From assembly GCA_021904315.1 (NCBI GenBank), contig CM038916.1, positions 9,885,065 to 9,949,064 on the forward strand: 64,000 bases of DNA, in the 5' to 3' direction. The position numbers and the translations under genes are program-made. How positions within the stretch are numbered: the stretch's first letter is position 1; every line of letters begins with the position of its first letter. The DNA comes from Sphagnum magellanicum. Lineage: Eukaryota; Streptophyta; Sphagnopsida; Sphagnales; Sphagnaceae. Below are positions 11,351-24,184 of the stretch, one piece after another. The notes beneath the pieces are model-generated. The model was given only the letters and a program-made list of their open reading frames with translations. It was not told where the DNA came from and did not search any database.

Positions 11351-13902
11351 TGCAAACTGCCAGTTAACAAAGCTCGGTTTCTGGAGCATTGGTGAAGTAC
11401 CTCTGGAAGCACAGCTGCTGCGAGTTTTTAAACCATTTAGCAAGTGCAAATTTTGGTTTGGTATGAGATCGGTTTATCAGTTTGCCGAGGTGTATTTTTG
11501 GTGAAAATGAGGGTCTATGAGGGTAGGCCTGATAACAAGGTATAGTGTCATAATGGAACAAGAATCCAAAGAGATGTACATCTCACTGTGTAAGAACAAA
11601 ATCAAATAGAGGTGAAGGGGTGGGGTGGGGGGAGGGGGTTTAGATAGAGATGTGAGAGCCATGCCCACCTAAAAGGAATCAGAGGTTTTTCATTTTGATC
11701 AGGTAGGGCTCTTCACATTGAAAACCAGACCAGTCTTATCTGCTGTATAAAAGTGTCAGGTTTGACAAAAGAGATGATAACTGGTAGGTACCAGTAGACC
11801 TACTGAGGTGTAGTTTTGGCAAGAAACAAAGAGTTGAGAGAGAGATGAAGCATTTGCACAAGCTACTACCTCTTAGCTTTAGGGTGTTTAGATTAAACAG
11901 ACAAAATTGATTGATTTGGCTTGTTGTTTTGGTAGCTGCAGCTGCAGCAGCATGTGTGCAACCCCCCCATTGAAGGAAAGGGCGCTCCTTCAAAACTTGG
12001 GGTGCAAACAGACCACAATTGACACAAGCTGTCATGTTTCAAAATTTAAGAAAAGGTCAAGGGAATTCAATCCCCTTCACAATTGCAATGTTGTTGATTT
12101 GTACCATTCTTTGCTAGTGCTCATTCCTGGTGGTATTCCATCATCTGCCTCTTTCTTCTGCATGTGGTGAAAATCTCCTCCTCCTCCCTCTCCTCCTACC
12201 AGTGACTAACAGTAGGTGATAACAATCAAGTATGTACAGTCATGTGCAAAGACCATATGGGTGATGATACTGGTTTCATGGACATTCTCATCCAGTTGTT
12301 TTTCCCAGTTTTGTGATGTAGCATTGTTTGGGGACCATCTGAAGAAAGATTTAACATTAACTGGCAACAACTTTTTAGAAAACTGTCCAAAGAGCAAAAA
12401 ATCTGTTGAAATAAAGTTATCAGGCGATTAGTGGGTGAGAACGGCCAGTTTTGGCATACTAGGGCATCAAATGCATAACTGGGAATGAAATTTTACAAAG
12501 CAAAACATCTTGGACCCAAACTAGTTTTTCCACCAATTTTGGTGGTAAACAGAGTTTCTTCCCCTCTTTCCTTCTTGAGAGCCTCCACTCCTGTTACATA
12601 TATTAGTATAGTAGAGATATATGTAGTGAAACTTACTTGGTGAAGAGACAAATGCACAAATCTGAACTTGATTGTCAAACATCTTCGCGAACAGCTTCTT
12701 GGATAAGTCACGCAAATGTCCAGGGCACCTGCAACTTGAGGAGATTCCTTACACATGCATTTCATAATACCACAGGGTTTTCTGGTTCAAGTTTTTGCTG
12801 AATCATCATTACAAAGAGGATTTGAAGCAAGATTTCATGAAGGGAAGACAACTTGACTCTTTCTGGCAGCCTTTTCAAGTGCCATGCAGATCTGACATCA
12901 TAGTTCTAACCAAGATGCCAGATAATGGTAAGAGCAAGTGAAACACAAGAAAACAGCCACAGTGAAAGAAGACTAGCATGAATCCACTGGATGTGTCCAT
13001 ACTCCTGCATTAGATAAGTCAAGTACATTATTAAAATATCTCTCATAAGAATCGAGAAATCTCCATTCTCAAGATCAAGAAAAGGCAAAGTGAGGTTAAC
13101 ACTTCTTCAACCAGCCACAGAGAATTCCAAAGAAGGAAAGACAAAACAGGGTCAAAGAACCAAAACACAAAAGACAAAATAAAACATGAAAGCAGTATGA
13201 ACAACAGTGCCAGTCTCACACCTGTTCAGGGACCATCAACAGTAGCATGTATGATAGTGACTTCTCTATCACAACTTTCCCACTGACTTCATCAGCTCCC
13301 TACAGTGGCTAAAGGCCAGTGAAAACACTAACCTGCATACCAAGTTTATGCTGTAATTCCAGAAGCAACAGGAAGACTCAGCCATGCTCCTGGCTAGCAA
13401 CAAACAACACAAGGACATAACAAAAAACAGAAAAACATAACAGGATAGACAAAACACACAGAAAAGGACAGCAGAGAAGAACAAAGACCAATGGACCAAT
13501 CAGACATGTATCCAATTTGAGACCAACCACAAACAGTAAAAGTCCTGTGCTTCAGAAAAAGGGAAAAAACCTAGGAGCAAACAATCTAACAAAAGGCACC
13601 TCGAATTCTTGGAACTTGGAGATCTGCTTCAAACACCAGATGGACATCTTACACATGGAAGAAAAGACACCTTGAAACCAAAATGGCATAAAAATAAAAC
13701 TGGAACACAGTCATTGATCTCTACTGATTGTAAAAGTATACATGGTTTCAGTATCACGAAAACTTCCAAATATGAATGTTTAGCACTAGGCCACCACATA
13801 ATGCAAACCTAGCTAACAGACATAAAACCTCAAGCATGCCTTGAGAATTCCAACATTCTCTACACTTGCCAGAGGCATTAGCACACCCCTTGGTCCCTAA
13901 TT
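11351..13902. other. Interval between the convergent DCD and MOS2-like genes
   Basis: This holds the 3' UTR of the DCD gene and sequence downstream of, or intronic to, the minus-strand MOS2-like gene. The minus-strand reading is T-rich with several good acceptors and donors, as expected of introns. One 92-nt candidate exon (12,637-12,728, minus) has a good AG acceptor and GTAAGT donor and is in phase with the MOS2-like donor. Its product is not recognised and does not resemble a KOW domain. Confidence 0.4.
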
Positions 13903-15447
13903 TTACCTCCTCCAATCCCGCCTATGCTTGTGCATCTCTTCTCTTCTTCGGTCTCTACTCATGTTACTTCTCTTCTCACCTTCCTTGTCAACATCCACTT
14001 CGTCCCTCAGATCATCAACATCGTCATCTCGCCTACCGTTGATGTATCCTTCCCGGATCCCATCCCTCTGTTCTTCCCTTCTCTCCCCTCCTCGCTTCTC
14101 TCTTGTCTCAGCAACATACAACTCCTGGTTTTCATTGTGTGTTCCATGTTCCCTCTTACTGTCTTGTTTTCCTTGGCTTTGGCCACGCTCACCTACTTCT
14201 CTGCTAGTCCTCCTTTCTCCATTTTCCTGGCTGTTGCCAGATTGACGATGCCTCCTTGACTCCCAATCCTCTCTTCGATCCTCCCTTGTTCCACTCTCTC
14301 TCCGCTCATTTTGGTGATCTTCATGCCATCTTGACCCAGAACTCCTTGGATCATGTCCCTCACCTCTTCTTGAAGCCTTCCCATTTCCAATCCTCGCATC
14401 ATGCATATCATCATCCATGACAGATTCCTCCTCAAGAGAACCAACTTCAGCAAGATCAGTAGAACTCACCACCACTTCATCCCCGGTTCTTGCAAGCTTT
14501 ATAACAACAACATCATCTCGCCTGCTTCCTATTCTATCTCCCAATGAAATGATCTCCCCTCTCCACCCCGCATGTTCACCAGCAATCACAGACATAACCT
14601 TCCCCATCACAATGCCACTCTTCTTCCTAATCCTCTCTACAAGCTTCAGGTCAGGACGAACTCTCTCACTGGTGTGTGGCTGTCCTTGTCTAGTCTCCCC
14701 AGGTTTGATGAACTTCTTGTTATTCTCCTTAGGAGGCGGTGGAGTGGCTCCCAATCCTTCTCTGCCCTGCCTTCTCACATACTCCACAGGTGCGACCGCA
14801 GTCTTGGAGTTGCGGCCAATAGGTTTACCCTTCTCCCATCCCATCCCCCTTAACAAAGCTTCCCCGAATTCCTCAACAGGAAGTTCCTCGTACTTTTCTA
14901 AAGAAGACTCCTCCGGCAGCAGAGACAGATCTTCCCTAAGCTTCTGGTCCTCCATCTCCTGGAACGAAGATGGCCGCCGTGGTGGTGCAGCAGCGGCAGC
15001 AGCAACCCCTTGAGTGGTAGTGGTTTGTTCTTGAACCCTAGTCACAACAGTAAGCCCATACTGCACATCAGGTTTGGGCCCGGCAGCCATGGTCTCCATC
15101 TCGAAAGTCTCCTCCGTGAGCTTGGTCACATCACTCTCCATCACAATGTTCTTCATCCTCTTCTCAGGTCGCCAGGAATTCTCAAGCTTGGGCACCACTT
15201 TCACCCCGCCTCTTCTTCTGCGTTCAGGGTCCTTCCCAACGAGTCCAAGCTTCTCATCAAAACCTGTCACGTAGTCCACATCCTCCTGCTCCTCTTCATC
15301 GTCCTCCTCACGCCCGCCTCTAGTCTTCTCCTTCTTGGGCGGCAGAGGAGGCCGTCGCCCCAACACCTTGGACTTGGACAAAGAGAACTTCACTCCTGGA
15401 GGTTGAACTGGAGTTTGACTACCATTTCTCTCCTCCTTGTCCATCAT
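13903..15447 (-). CDS. MOS2: G-patch/KOW protein, MOS2/GPKOW (Spp2) family
   Basis: Nuclear RNA-binding, spliceosome-associated protein. Yeast Spp2 and human GPKOW act with the DEAH ATPase Prp2/DHX16, and Arabidopsis MOS2 is needed for immunity and miRNA processing. Starting at ATG 15,447, the 514-aa frame shows the family N-terminus (VKFSLSKSK), an acidic stretch, a G-patch at about 193-234 (FGEALLRGMGWEKGKPIG ... GLGATP) and a first KOW domain at about 281-335 (VMSVIAGEHAGWRGEI). An Arg/Glu/Asp-rich tail follows. Family members normally continue after this charged tail into a second KOW, which is absent here. The stop at 13,903 overlaps a good splice donor (GGAG|GTAAAA, exon end 13,907), so the gene may continue in a downstream exon that I could not find. 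The tract before 15,447 in the same frame uses only non-ATG codons. Two telo-boxes lie upstream. Confidence 0.9.
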   Translation of the reverse strand: MMDKEERNGSQTPVQPPGVKFSLSKSKVLGRRPPLPPKKEKTRGGREEDDEEEQEDVDYVTGFDEKLGLVGKDPERRRRGGVKVVPKLENSWRPEKRMKNIVMESDVTKLTEETFEMETMAAGPKPDVQYGLTVVTRVQEQTTTTQGVAAAAAAPPRRPSSFQEMEDQKLREDLSLLPEESSLEKYEELPVEEFGEALLRGMGWEKGKPIGRNSKTAVAPVEYVRRQGREGLGATPPPPKENNKKFIKPGETRQGQPHTSERVRPDLKLVERIRKKSGIVMGKVMSVIAGEHAGWRGEIISLGDRIGSRRDDVVVIKLARTGDEVVVSSTDLAEVGSLEEESVMDDDMHDARIGNGKASRRGEGHDPRSSGSRWHEDHQNERRESGTREDRREDWESRRHRQSGNSQENGERRTSREVGERGQSQGKQDSKREHGTHNENQELYVAETREKRGGERREEQRDGIREGYINGRRDDDVDDLRDEVDVDKEGEKRSNMSRDRRREEMHKHRRDWRR

Positions 15448-15626
15448 ACCTCCCCTCTTGCTTCTCTGCAATCAAAGAGCAACGATGAAGACGGCTCTCT
15501 CTATGTAGCTCTCCCTCCAACCAACAACGGCAGCAGCAACAACAAAAGAGAATTGTAGTCTCTACTCGTGTTGAAAATTGAGAAGGGAAAGGTAAAATCA
15601 AATAGGCAAGGTGCGTTGGAGAACAA

Positions 15627-15649
15627 TTAGGGTTTACAGATTAGGGTTT
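15627..15649 (-). promoter_or_regulatory. Two telo-boxes upstream of the MOS2-like gene
   Basis: TTAGGGTTT occurs twice (15,627-15,635 and 15,641-15,649), reading AAACCCTAA on the gene's strand, about 180-200 bases upstream of the start codon. Telo-boxes are known promoter/leader elements of plant growth-linked and ribosome-biogenesis genes. Confidence 0.6.
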
Positions 15650-16439
15650 CGGTACTTTGGCCTTTGCTACAGACCATATCAGGCCATCTACCTGTTTAAG
15701 GACATCTTGCCATCTACCTACTTAGGACATCTTTCCATTAGGCTCTTATGATCATAATGGTTTCTCCATCTAGCTGTGCTCATGGTCATCTCATAGCTCA
15801 ACCTCTCAAGCGTTGTCCATTTGCAGGACCTGCGAGAGTTCTGAATCAAATTGCAATGTACCGTCTAAAGTGACATTTGTTCCGCATCTATCCCTTTTCT
15901 TTTGTTCCCAGAGTTCACAGGAAAATCTAAATTAACATGAATTGAATAACTACATATTTTCACTGCACTTGCAGCTCTTCAATGCAATGCAATTGTCCTT
16001 GCAGCAAGAAACAAGGTCTTATGAAGTTCGGGTTTTAAGATTTATTTTTTTAAAGGAGAATTTTATTTTGGTTTTAGATTTAGTTTTTAGAGTTTGAATT
16101 TCTTTGATTGGTTCATCCTCGACTTATATCATCATGAACTCAAAAAATCCATATGCTCAAAAGTGGAGGATCCAATATTAAGTCCATCTCCTTTAGTCGT
16201 TGACATCAACATATTGTTACTTCAACATATAATATAAAGAATTCTCTATTTAGCAACTAATAGCTTTTGACTTCCATATTGTTTGTTTTCTTAACTATCT
16301 AATTTTACAATTATCTTATTGTGCATCTCATCATTCATGGTATGAAGTTGTAAAAACTAGTGGATAAACACTTCACATATTTTAGATTGGATGATTGAAG
16401 ACATTCATTTTAAGGGTTGTAAGGTTTTTGTTGAAACAT

Positions 16440-16860
16440 TGACAATAAGAATTAGGAACTGAAAAGAAGAAAAAAAATGACAAGGTTGAAATTTGAGCTT
16501 TTAAGTTCATTTCTTTTTCATTTCTTGCATTAAAAAACAAATGTTACTAGTCTGGTAGTACTAGGCTTTTTTTTAATCTTAAACTCTCAAGTTTTAGTTC
16601 TAAATGGTGGTAAGGTTTTAAGGTTTCCATTTCATCGCAAGACATAAAAAGGTATGAAGAAGGAGAAAATGGCAATATTGAAATTAATAGTAGTCCAAAA
16701 ATAATTCTTACATTCATTTTCTTTTCTATTTTTAAATGATGCAAGGGTTTTAAGCCTTAAACCTCCAAGCTTTGGTTTTAAGGTTCTAACAATTGTAAGG
16801 TTTAAGGATTCCTTTTTAAATGATCCAATTGGGAGACTTAAGTTGTAATCACAGCTAATG
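16440..16860 (+). repeat. Dispersed repeat with CTTAAACCCTCAAGCTTTGG core
   Basis: Two to three diverged units, each with an A-rich part, a GAAATTAAT word, a TTCATTTTC part and a core resembling CCTTAAACCTCCAAGCTTTGG followed by TTTTAAGGTT. The same unit recurs near 25,390-25,610 and in an array at 28,150-28,930. Confidence 0.65.
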
Positions 16861-17030
16861 TTAAAAAAGATTAGTGTTAAGTAAGCTAACACTAAGTTAA
16901 CATCAAATATATATATATATATTAATCCCTATGTCAACTAACCTTTTATTTTAATTCACACCTAATAATGTTTGGTTAATGTTAGAAGTGTAGATGTGTA
17001 CCTTTGTGATGATAAATTCACACCATCATC

Positions 17031-17995
17031 ATGAATGGCAACTTTTTATGGTTGATTTTTTTATTCTTTTTTTTTTTTTTCATTCACATGTGCTTGCTTT
17101 TTGTGTTCATTTCAAGTCACTATTTCATCATTGTCGATATTTCTACACTTTGTCTTTTTTCCCATTTATTACTTGAAATGTGCAAGGTGTTTTTTTTTTT
17201 TTTGCTTCTAGTTTTTGTTTTCGGCTCTTTGCATGCACTTTGTTTTATTGTTGCTACTCACAACTTTCTTTCTTTTCCTCCTTCAATGCTTCCTTTTTTG
17301 TAACTTGTGATGTTTTTTTCTTCATTGCTGTTATTTTGTGACAAGTTATTTTCACCAATGTTTTGTTGTTTTGCTAATGTTTTGTTTTTATCAACAAGAA
17401 CTCATTTGCTTCACCATTGCCACCAAGCTTTTGCATTTCATTATTTTTCCCTATTATTATTTACAAGGTGCAAAGTTTTTTTATCATTTTTTTTGCTTTC
17501 AATACATCTTCTATGCTCTTTGCATTCACTTTCTTTGTTATTGATGTGTTGTGAAAAGCAATTTTCACTAGTGTTTTGCTTCCATCAATAAAAACTCATA
17601 TGTTTCACCATCATCAACCTTTTTGTACTTCATTATTTTTCCTTCTTGTTGTGTGAAAGGTGCAAGGTTTGTCTCTCATTTTTTTGCCTCCAATTTTTCT
17701 TCTTTACTTTTTGTATTCACCTTCTTCATTGTTGTTCCTATTAACTCTTTCTCCTTTCTTGCTTGCATAATCTTGTTGTTTTGTTCATTAGTGTTTTTCT
17801 TCCATCAACAAAAACTCATTTGCTTCACCGTCATCAACTTCTTTGTACTTTGTTATTTTTTCCTATTGTTATTCAAAAGGTGCAAGGTTTGTCTCTCATT
17901 TTTTTTGCCTCCAATGTTTTTTCTTTACTCTATGCGTTCACACTCTTTGTTGTTGTTATTCACAACTTGTTCTCCTTTCCTCCTTTTGTAAGTTT
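17031..17995 (+). repeat. Diverged tandem array, four ~190-290-bp units
   Basis: The anchor word GTGCAAGG/GTGCAAAG recurs at about 17,180, 17,468, 17,660 and 17,880, each followed by a T-rich run, a TTGC(C/T)TC(C/T)A word, a CTTTGCATTCAC-like word and then AACAAAAACTCAT. The open frames here are all Phe/Leu/Ser low-complexity products of the T-rich strand and are not genes. Confidence 0.75.
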
Positions 17996-18639
17996 TTTTT
18001 TGGTTTATTTGTTGTTTTCTGAGTATTGTTGGTGGCATTTCAATTTTGAATTCAATATCAAAAGTATAGGTTTCTACTTTGTGGTAAGTTATAACCATTT
18101 TTTTTTTGCTTTTCAAGTTTTTGCCTACTAGGATTTTTTTTTAATTACAAATTGTAGGTGTGCAAATTGACTTATATTTTTGGTTACATTTTGTAATAAG
18201 TTGGAATGTTTGTGCTACGAATCATTCCTCTATAACTAAACAAAATAGATAAGTAATTTTCCTTTATGTTTCAATATCATGGACAAAATACAAGAAAGAT
18301 ATGTTCACAATGAAATGTATGCTTCTTTTCCATATTGTGGATCATGTTTTAAACCCTCACACTTCATGGTCCCTCGATTTTCTATTTGAATTCTTTCTAC
18401 ACAAATCCATCAATTGTTGAAGCTTATTATTTTGTTTACTTATTATAATTCTTTTACATGATTATCATTTGTCTAGTTTTCTCTATCTTTTGTCCCAAGA
18501 TCTAGGTCATTGAGTTCAAACCAAAAGCATTGTGTGTTTTTCCAAATTTCTCCTAACTAAATATGAGGATGACAAATGGGTTGAAATTTTTATAATGACA
18601 AAATCTTGTCTTTTTCGCATTGTTAACTAGTTGTGACCT

Positions 18640-19285
18640 ATGTTGTTGAAGCATGACACCCAATATCGAAAAAATATTCCAATTGAAATATGGATGCCAT
18701 GTGTGATCTATAAATTTGGCCAATGTCAACAATTTTTTGTTGTGTAATGAATTCTTTGCAATTGGCAAGTTAATCATTCCATTGTGTTCCATGAATTCGT
18801 GACAATTGTGAACCTTGTTTTCAAGAAGTTGATTACATGGCCAATGGGAACAATGACGAACAATGTGATGGAAAACTTCAAGCAATGGTGTGGGTTGCCT
18901 AGCATGCACAAGCAATCGATGGCATCCACATCATAATTTTAAAACCTACTACTCTTTTTTCCAAGATTATTATTGTCATCCAACAAGCAAATATTCCATT
19001 GTTGTTCGAATCATTGTTGATTGTAACAAAACATTTTTTGATGTTTATGTTGGATTGCCAAATAATCTCAATGATTCTAAAATTCTATGTAGGTTTGTTT
19101 TGTGTTGTTGTGGTCAATATCAAAATTTGTTTGATCCTAACAAAGGTGTGGAAGGTATTCATTTGTATTTGTTGGGGGATGAGGGATATGGGCATTAATC
19201 AACTAAATAACACAAGAAAAAATCTCATCCTTTTCCACTATCCCAATTCATTAAGCTTTTAATGAAATGGAACAAAATTGACTAA
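18640..19285 (+). pseudogene. PIF/Harbinger transposase relic (DDE nuclease part)
   Basis: Read across frames, this matches the HARBI1-like transposase of plant PIF/Harbinger DNA transposons. In order: an N-terminal helix region (HDTQYRKNIPIEIWMPC), a WCGLPS word, the first catalytic Asp in AIDGIHIIILKP, then YSIVVRIIVDCNKTFFDVYV, the second catalytic region GLPNNLNDSKIL, and YLLGDEGYGH. There are in-frame stops near 18,738, a frame change between WCGLPSMHK and AIDGIHI near 18,905, another frame change before YYCHPTSK near 18,960, and a stop after GDEGYGH at about 19,198. The C-terminal catalytic Glu region is not identifiable. It is a dead relic; terminal repeats were not found. Confidence 0.8.
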
Positions 19286-19668
19286 TATGCAACTTGTTTG
19301 GTTTTGGTAAAAAATGAATAGTTGATTTTTTTTTAATTAATGAATATTTTTGTAGTAATTTTGGATAGTCACATGTTGCACTAGATAATGTTTAATTTTA
19401 AAATTGTGACATGAATATATGAAGTCCCAAAATTAATATGACGTAAAATAAAATGCCACATCATCATACAAATTTGTTTTTATTTTGTAAAATTTGGGAT
19501 CATGGAATCATGGATTGTACTTTTATCACAACATATGACAAAATTGCATGTTGTGAAAAAATATATATTTTCCACTTTTGTCAACAAAAAAGCTTTGATG
19601 CCATCACCATGATATACATGTTTGTATATTGCATTTGTCTAAAATACATTAATGCACACATCCATCAA

Positions 19669-19721
19669 GGTTTGAACCCAAGACCTCATGGAGGCACATC
19701 AAGGTTTTAACCACTAAATCA
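19669..19721 (-). repeat. SINE-like pol III promoter (A and B boxes)
   Basis: On the minus strand TGATTTAGTGG (complement of 19,711-19,721) resembles a tRNA A box, and GGTTCAAACC (complement of 19,669-19,678) resembles a B box about 32 bases downstream, the spacing of tRNA-derived SINE heads. It cannot be folded as a tRNA. The body and 3' end of a SINE are not clear, so this is a candidate only. Confidence 0.45.
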
Positions 19722-22700
19722 CTTCAAGACTTTATTAAAAAAGAAAAGAAAAAACCTTTATTATGATTGGCATGAAAATATTTAGATTAAATTCAAATTT
19801 TAACATACATTTCCTTTTTCAAAATTTATTCAAATGTTACAAATGAAAATATGAACTTAAATTTTATTCGATAATGTATTTGAAATATATATATATAATG
19901 TATAGGGTTAAAAAAAATTTTAAATAACATGTCATGAGTAAATCTACAAATTTACAAATCTCTTTTGTTTAAATTGACCTACAATCTTTGTAAAGTCAAT
20001 GTGAATTCAAGAATACATTCATTAATTCTTTAATATTTTTATTTTCATTACATAAAATATGTCCATGATTTTGAAGAATTTCAAGTTTTTATTTTCCCCA
20101 ATATGAAATGACCTTTAACTTTATACACAATGCATTATAATGGGTTAATGATTATTTTGACATCTTTTTCAACTATCAACATGGTACATGAATTGAACCA
20201 TCAATTTTTAACATGTTGAAACCATTACTCATGAATATAATTTATTACTTACCATAATTTATTCAAACATGTGTAACATTAAAAAACCTTGCATTTATAT
20301 TGGAATGAATTAGTGATTTTTTTCATATCTTTTCAATTATCAACATATGTATATGAGTTAAACCATTACTCATAAGTTGCATCTTGCACTTATTAGAATA
20401 TATTGAAACACATGTAATTCAATGTTCTATCATTATATTTGAATGGTTTACTAAATTTTTTCACTTTTTTTGAACTATCAAAATGGGTACTTGAGTCGAA
20501 TCATTCATTTTGAACTTATTGAAACCATTATTCAATTGTTTCATATTACACTTATTAATATATATTGCAAAACACATAATAACTTAGTGCCTCACATATA
20601 TATTTGAATGAGTTAATGATTGTGTCAAAATGTTTATGCATACAAAATCTAGGATGCATGTAGATTTCTAAATTACAAATTTTATATGTTAAGTTTTTGT
20701 ACATTTATGTTAATTATAATGTATGTATTTCCTCTGTTTTGCATCATGGACAAGTTTTTTATGACGAATGTTTATGACGCCACACAAAAAAATCCAAAAA
20801 ATAATCCCTATTTTTTTTCCCATTTTTGGTTGGTGTATGAGAAAATAAATCCATGTTAAAATAATTGATTAAAAAAATAGTATCATTATTATTTTAAAAA
20901 TTAAAATAAAAAATTTATTTTTATTTTCAAAATATTTATTTTTTTGAATTTTTTATTACAAGTTTATTTTAAATGTTTAGAGTTCAATTCTCAAATTTTA
21001 TTTTAAAATATAAAATAAATTAATGAATTATGATCATAATAATGACATCAATGATTTTTTTAATCATTTTTTTTAATTTGTGATTTTTTCAAGACCATCC
21101 ATAAATTAATTTAACCATGTTTGTGTTACAAACCATATGTGGAGGTAAAAATGTTTTAAAATAATTTTATATTATGGTTACAAGTCCTAAAGCCATTGTA
21201 AAAAATTTAAATTGTGATTAAAAAATGGAATATTTTGTTTTATTTAATTAAAAAATCCTTTGTTGATGTTGATGGCCCTTTTTTATGTTCACAAAATAGT
21301 GAAAATTCACCATAGAAAAAAACACTCATTTACACCATTAATATTTATACTAAAATTTTCAAAAAAATTGGATAAGGTTTATAATGATTTTAAAGATTGA
21401 ACTAAAAGGTTTTCAAATAAATTTATTGTTGGATTTGTGTATGTGTTTGAAGTTGGAGTTATTAAAATAAATTTTAATTTTTTATTCAGTAGGAGTAACT
21501 TTATTTTTCATTCAAATGTGTGATCTTAAATTTTTGGCAATTTTTTCCTTGAATTGTATTTTTTCCATTTTTTCCCCCAAAAAATCAATTAAAACAAAAT
21601 TGAAACAGAAAAATGTTAATTTAGAAGGGGGCGGGGGGGGGGGGGGGGTAATCCAATTATTTCATGCCAAAATATTACCAAATCATGTTGTTTATGGTTT
21701 ACAAAAGAAATGAAGGTGAAATATATATTTACATCATCAAGAAAATAATAATGTTGTTGTAATTTTTTCTCAAAATTGTGTAATTAATCATTTGTATTAA
21801 TGTATGATTCATGTTGGTTACCAAATATGGTCTTGAGATTGTTAGAAATGGAATTTAAATTCTTGCATAATATTCCACACTACTATAACAATAGATTTGC
21901 ATTTCCCATGCCTATGTTCATTATTTTTGTCTTAAGTCTCAACAAACTTAACACTACAATTCATTCCAACATTATATTCATCATTATTGCATATAACCAA
22001 AATCTGCACTTCAAAATACATTATTAAAAAAAATCCAAAAATAAATTACAATTCAGTTCATCATAATCTAACACTATAAAAAATTCACACAAAAAATGAA
22101 CATAGAATTCATTGTAGAAGTTTGTGCTTTTTTGTGTTACTTAAAACATGAATCCAAATTATAGCATAATCTCATGTTGTGTTGAAAAAAATCCCAAAAC
22201 AACACTTAAAATATGTGTTATATCAAAACAAAGTTTGTGGTTTTCTATTGCAAGTACCTCCAAGTCTTCCTATTTTTCTCTCCAAAAAAACTTTCACTCC
22301 CCTATCTCATCTTACTCTCCTCTTATTCTCCAAAAATTCCCCCTTTTAGAACCATCCCAAGTCACATCATAATGATCCAAAGCAACAAGAATTCAAAATT
22401 CAAACTAACAAAATTCCTTGATTAGACCCTATCCTAACTACCTTGTTCATCCCAAATCACATATCAGTGTACCTCCTTAATAGAGATTTAAATGGTTATA
22501 TTGACTCTTTAATTAATGTTTATTCTTGTGGCCATTTTTTACTAGCTTAAGGGGGGGGTGGAACATCAACAAAGGGTTTTTTTGAAAGAAAACAAAATCA
22601 AAATTATATATATATATATATATTGTCAATGTTTTACAATAAATGATAATAACTATCCATAATTGTTAAGGGACAATACTTACTGTCATTATGGTAATAC

Positions 22701-24184
22701 CAATAGGTGGCAAATAATTATAAAAAATATTTTAGAGTGAAAATGTTCCATGATAGTAATACCATAAATGTGATGAATTACTTTCACATTGTAAAATAAC
22801 CATAAAACAATTATGGGGTTGAATTTTAACAAAAAAATATTTTTTTAGTGAAAAAAATCTTTTGGTTTAGTTGATTTAGAAGGGCATCCTAGTAATTGTT
22901 TAATTACCAATAGTAAGTATTCACTTATTATCTTTTGTTTACTAAGGGGTGAAACTATTTAAGTTAATTAATCCATGTAGAAATTAGATAAGGGATGAAT
23001 GGTTTCCTTTAATTAGGATTTATGGAGGCTTGGTGTACTAACACCATTCAAAGAGGATGGATAACATTTTATCTTTGAATTATTTCACAAAAGAAAACAT
23101 GAAAGAGGTAGGTCTATAGTGGAAAATGATTTTTAAATTTCTTTTATTAAAAAAACTACGAAGATTTAAATTGCATGTTACATTCATTCTTGACATGTTT
23201 ACTTGTTGTTTGATGCATGAAATTCTCCAGTGGAAAACATTGGTAGGCTAGTTTTCATCATTTAGCTAAAGGCAGGCCCTTGTCAAGGAGGACAAAACAA
23301 TGTCAAATGTAGTATTGTTCCAAGTGATGATATTGTGAACCAATCACAAATTGAAGGCATACAAAGATGTGGAGATGCAATATAGAGGGAGCCAACTCAT
23401 TACCTCAATAAACCAAGGAACATAACATGATGTGGTAACACAAAACTTTCTTCTTGTGTCTTTTATCCTTCAAAGATTAAATTGTATCAAAATCAATTTT
23501 TGTAATGCTTTAAAAAAAAATTTAGAGTTTTTTACTAGTTTAAATATCTAGATTTTGTAATCATATTGCAGTAATGAACTTGTAACATGTGTATCCAACA
23601 CCAATCATGTTTAATTTTCTTTTTCATTATTCAATCATTGCATTTAATCAATGTGATGTTTCACTTTATTATTTTCATTTTTCAATAAGTTTCTCAATGG
23701 TGTTTGTTATTTGTTCATTATTGTTCAAAACATCTCATGTGAAGACCACGGTCATTACTTGTGTCTATTTATTGAATGTTTGAACCATGTCTAATTGTGT
23801 GTAATTGGTGGCTTCAACCCTAGCTTTGAAGTATTGAATTTGTTTATGCAAAATTTTGTCCCAAGGTTCCAATCATTTATCTTCCAACACCAAACTTGTG
23901 GCATTGATACGATCAATGGATTTCGCCATCATTTCGCTCTCTTTCTCTATTGCTTCTACCATGTTTTTATGAATTGAAAAGTAAAAAAAAATTCACCCTT
24001 ATGCTTCCAACAAGAAAACTGCTTCAATTTTTTTTTTAAATTAAGTGTTTGTTGATTGATTGTGGTGTTGGGGGTTAGTACAAGTGTTGTCTAGTTATGT
24101 ACATGCATAATTCTTGATTATGCAAAAATGCATATCCTAAAACTACATTAATTTCGAAAAATAAATTATACATATCCTCTAGAT

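Noticed and set aside
13924-15558. Open frames on the + strand across the MOS2-like gene (up to 198 codons)
   Set aside because: Antisense shadows of a long coding exon; the minus-strand frame has the G-patch and KOW motifs.
17031-18131. Series of Phe/Leu/Ser-rich open frames of 60-122 codons
   Set aside because: They come from the T-rich strand of a diverged tandem array, with no conserved family features.
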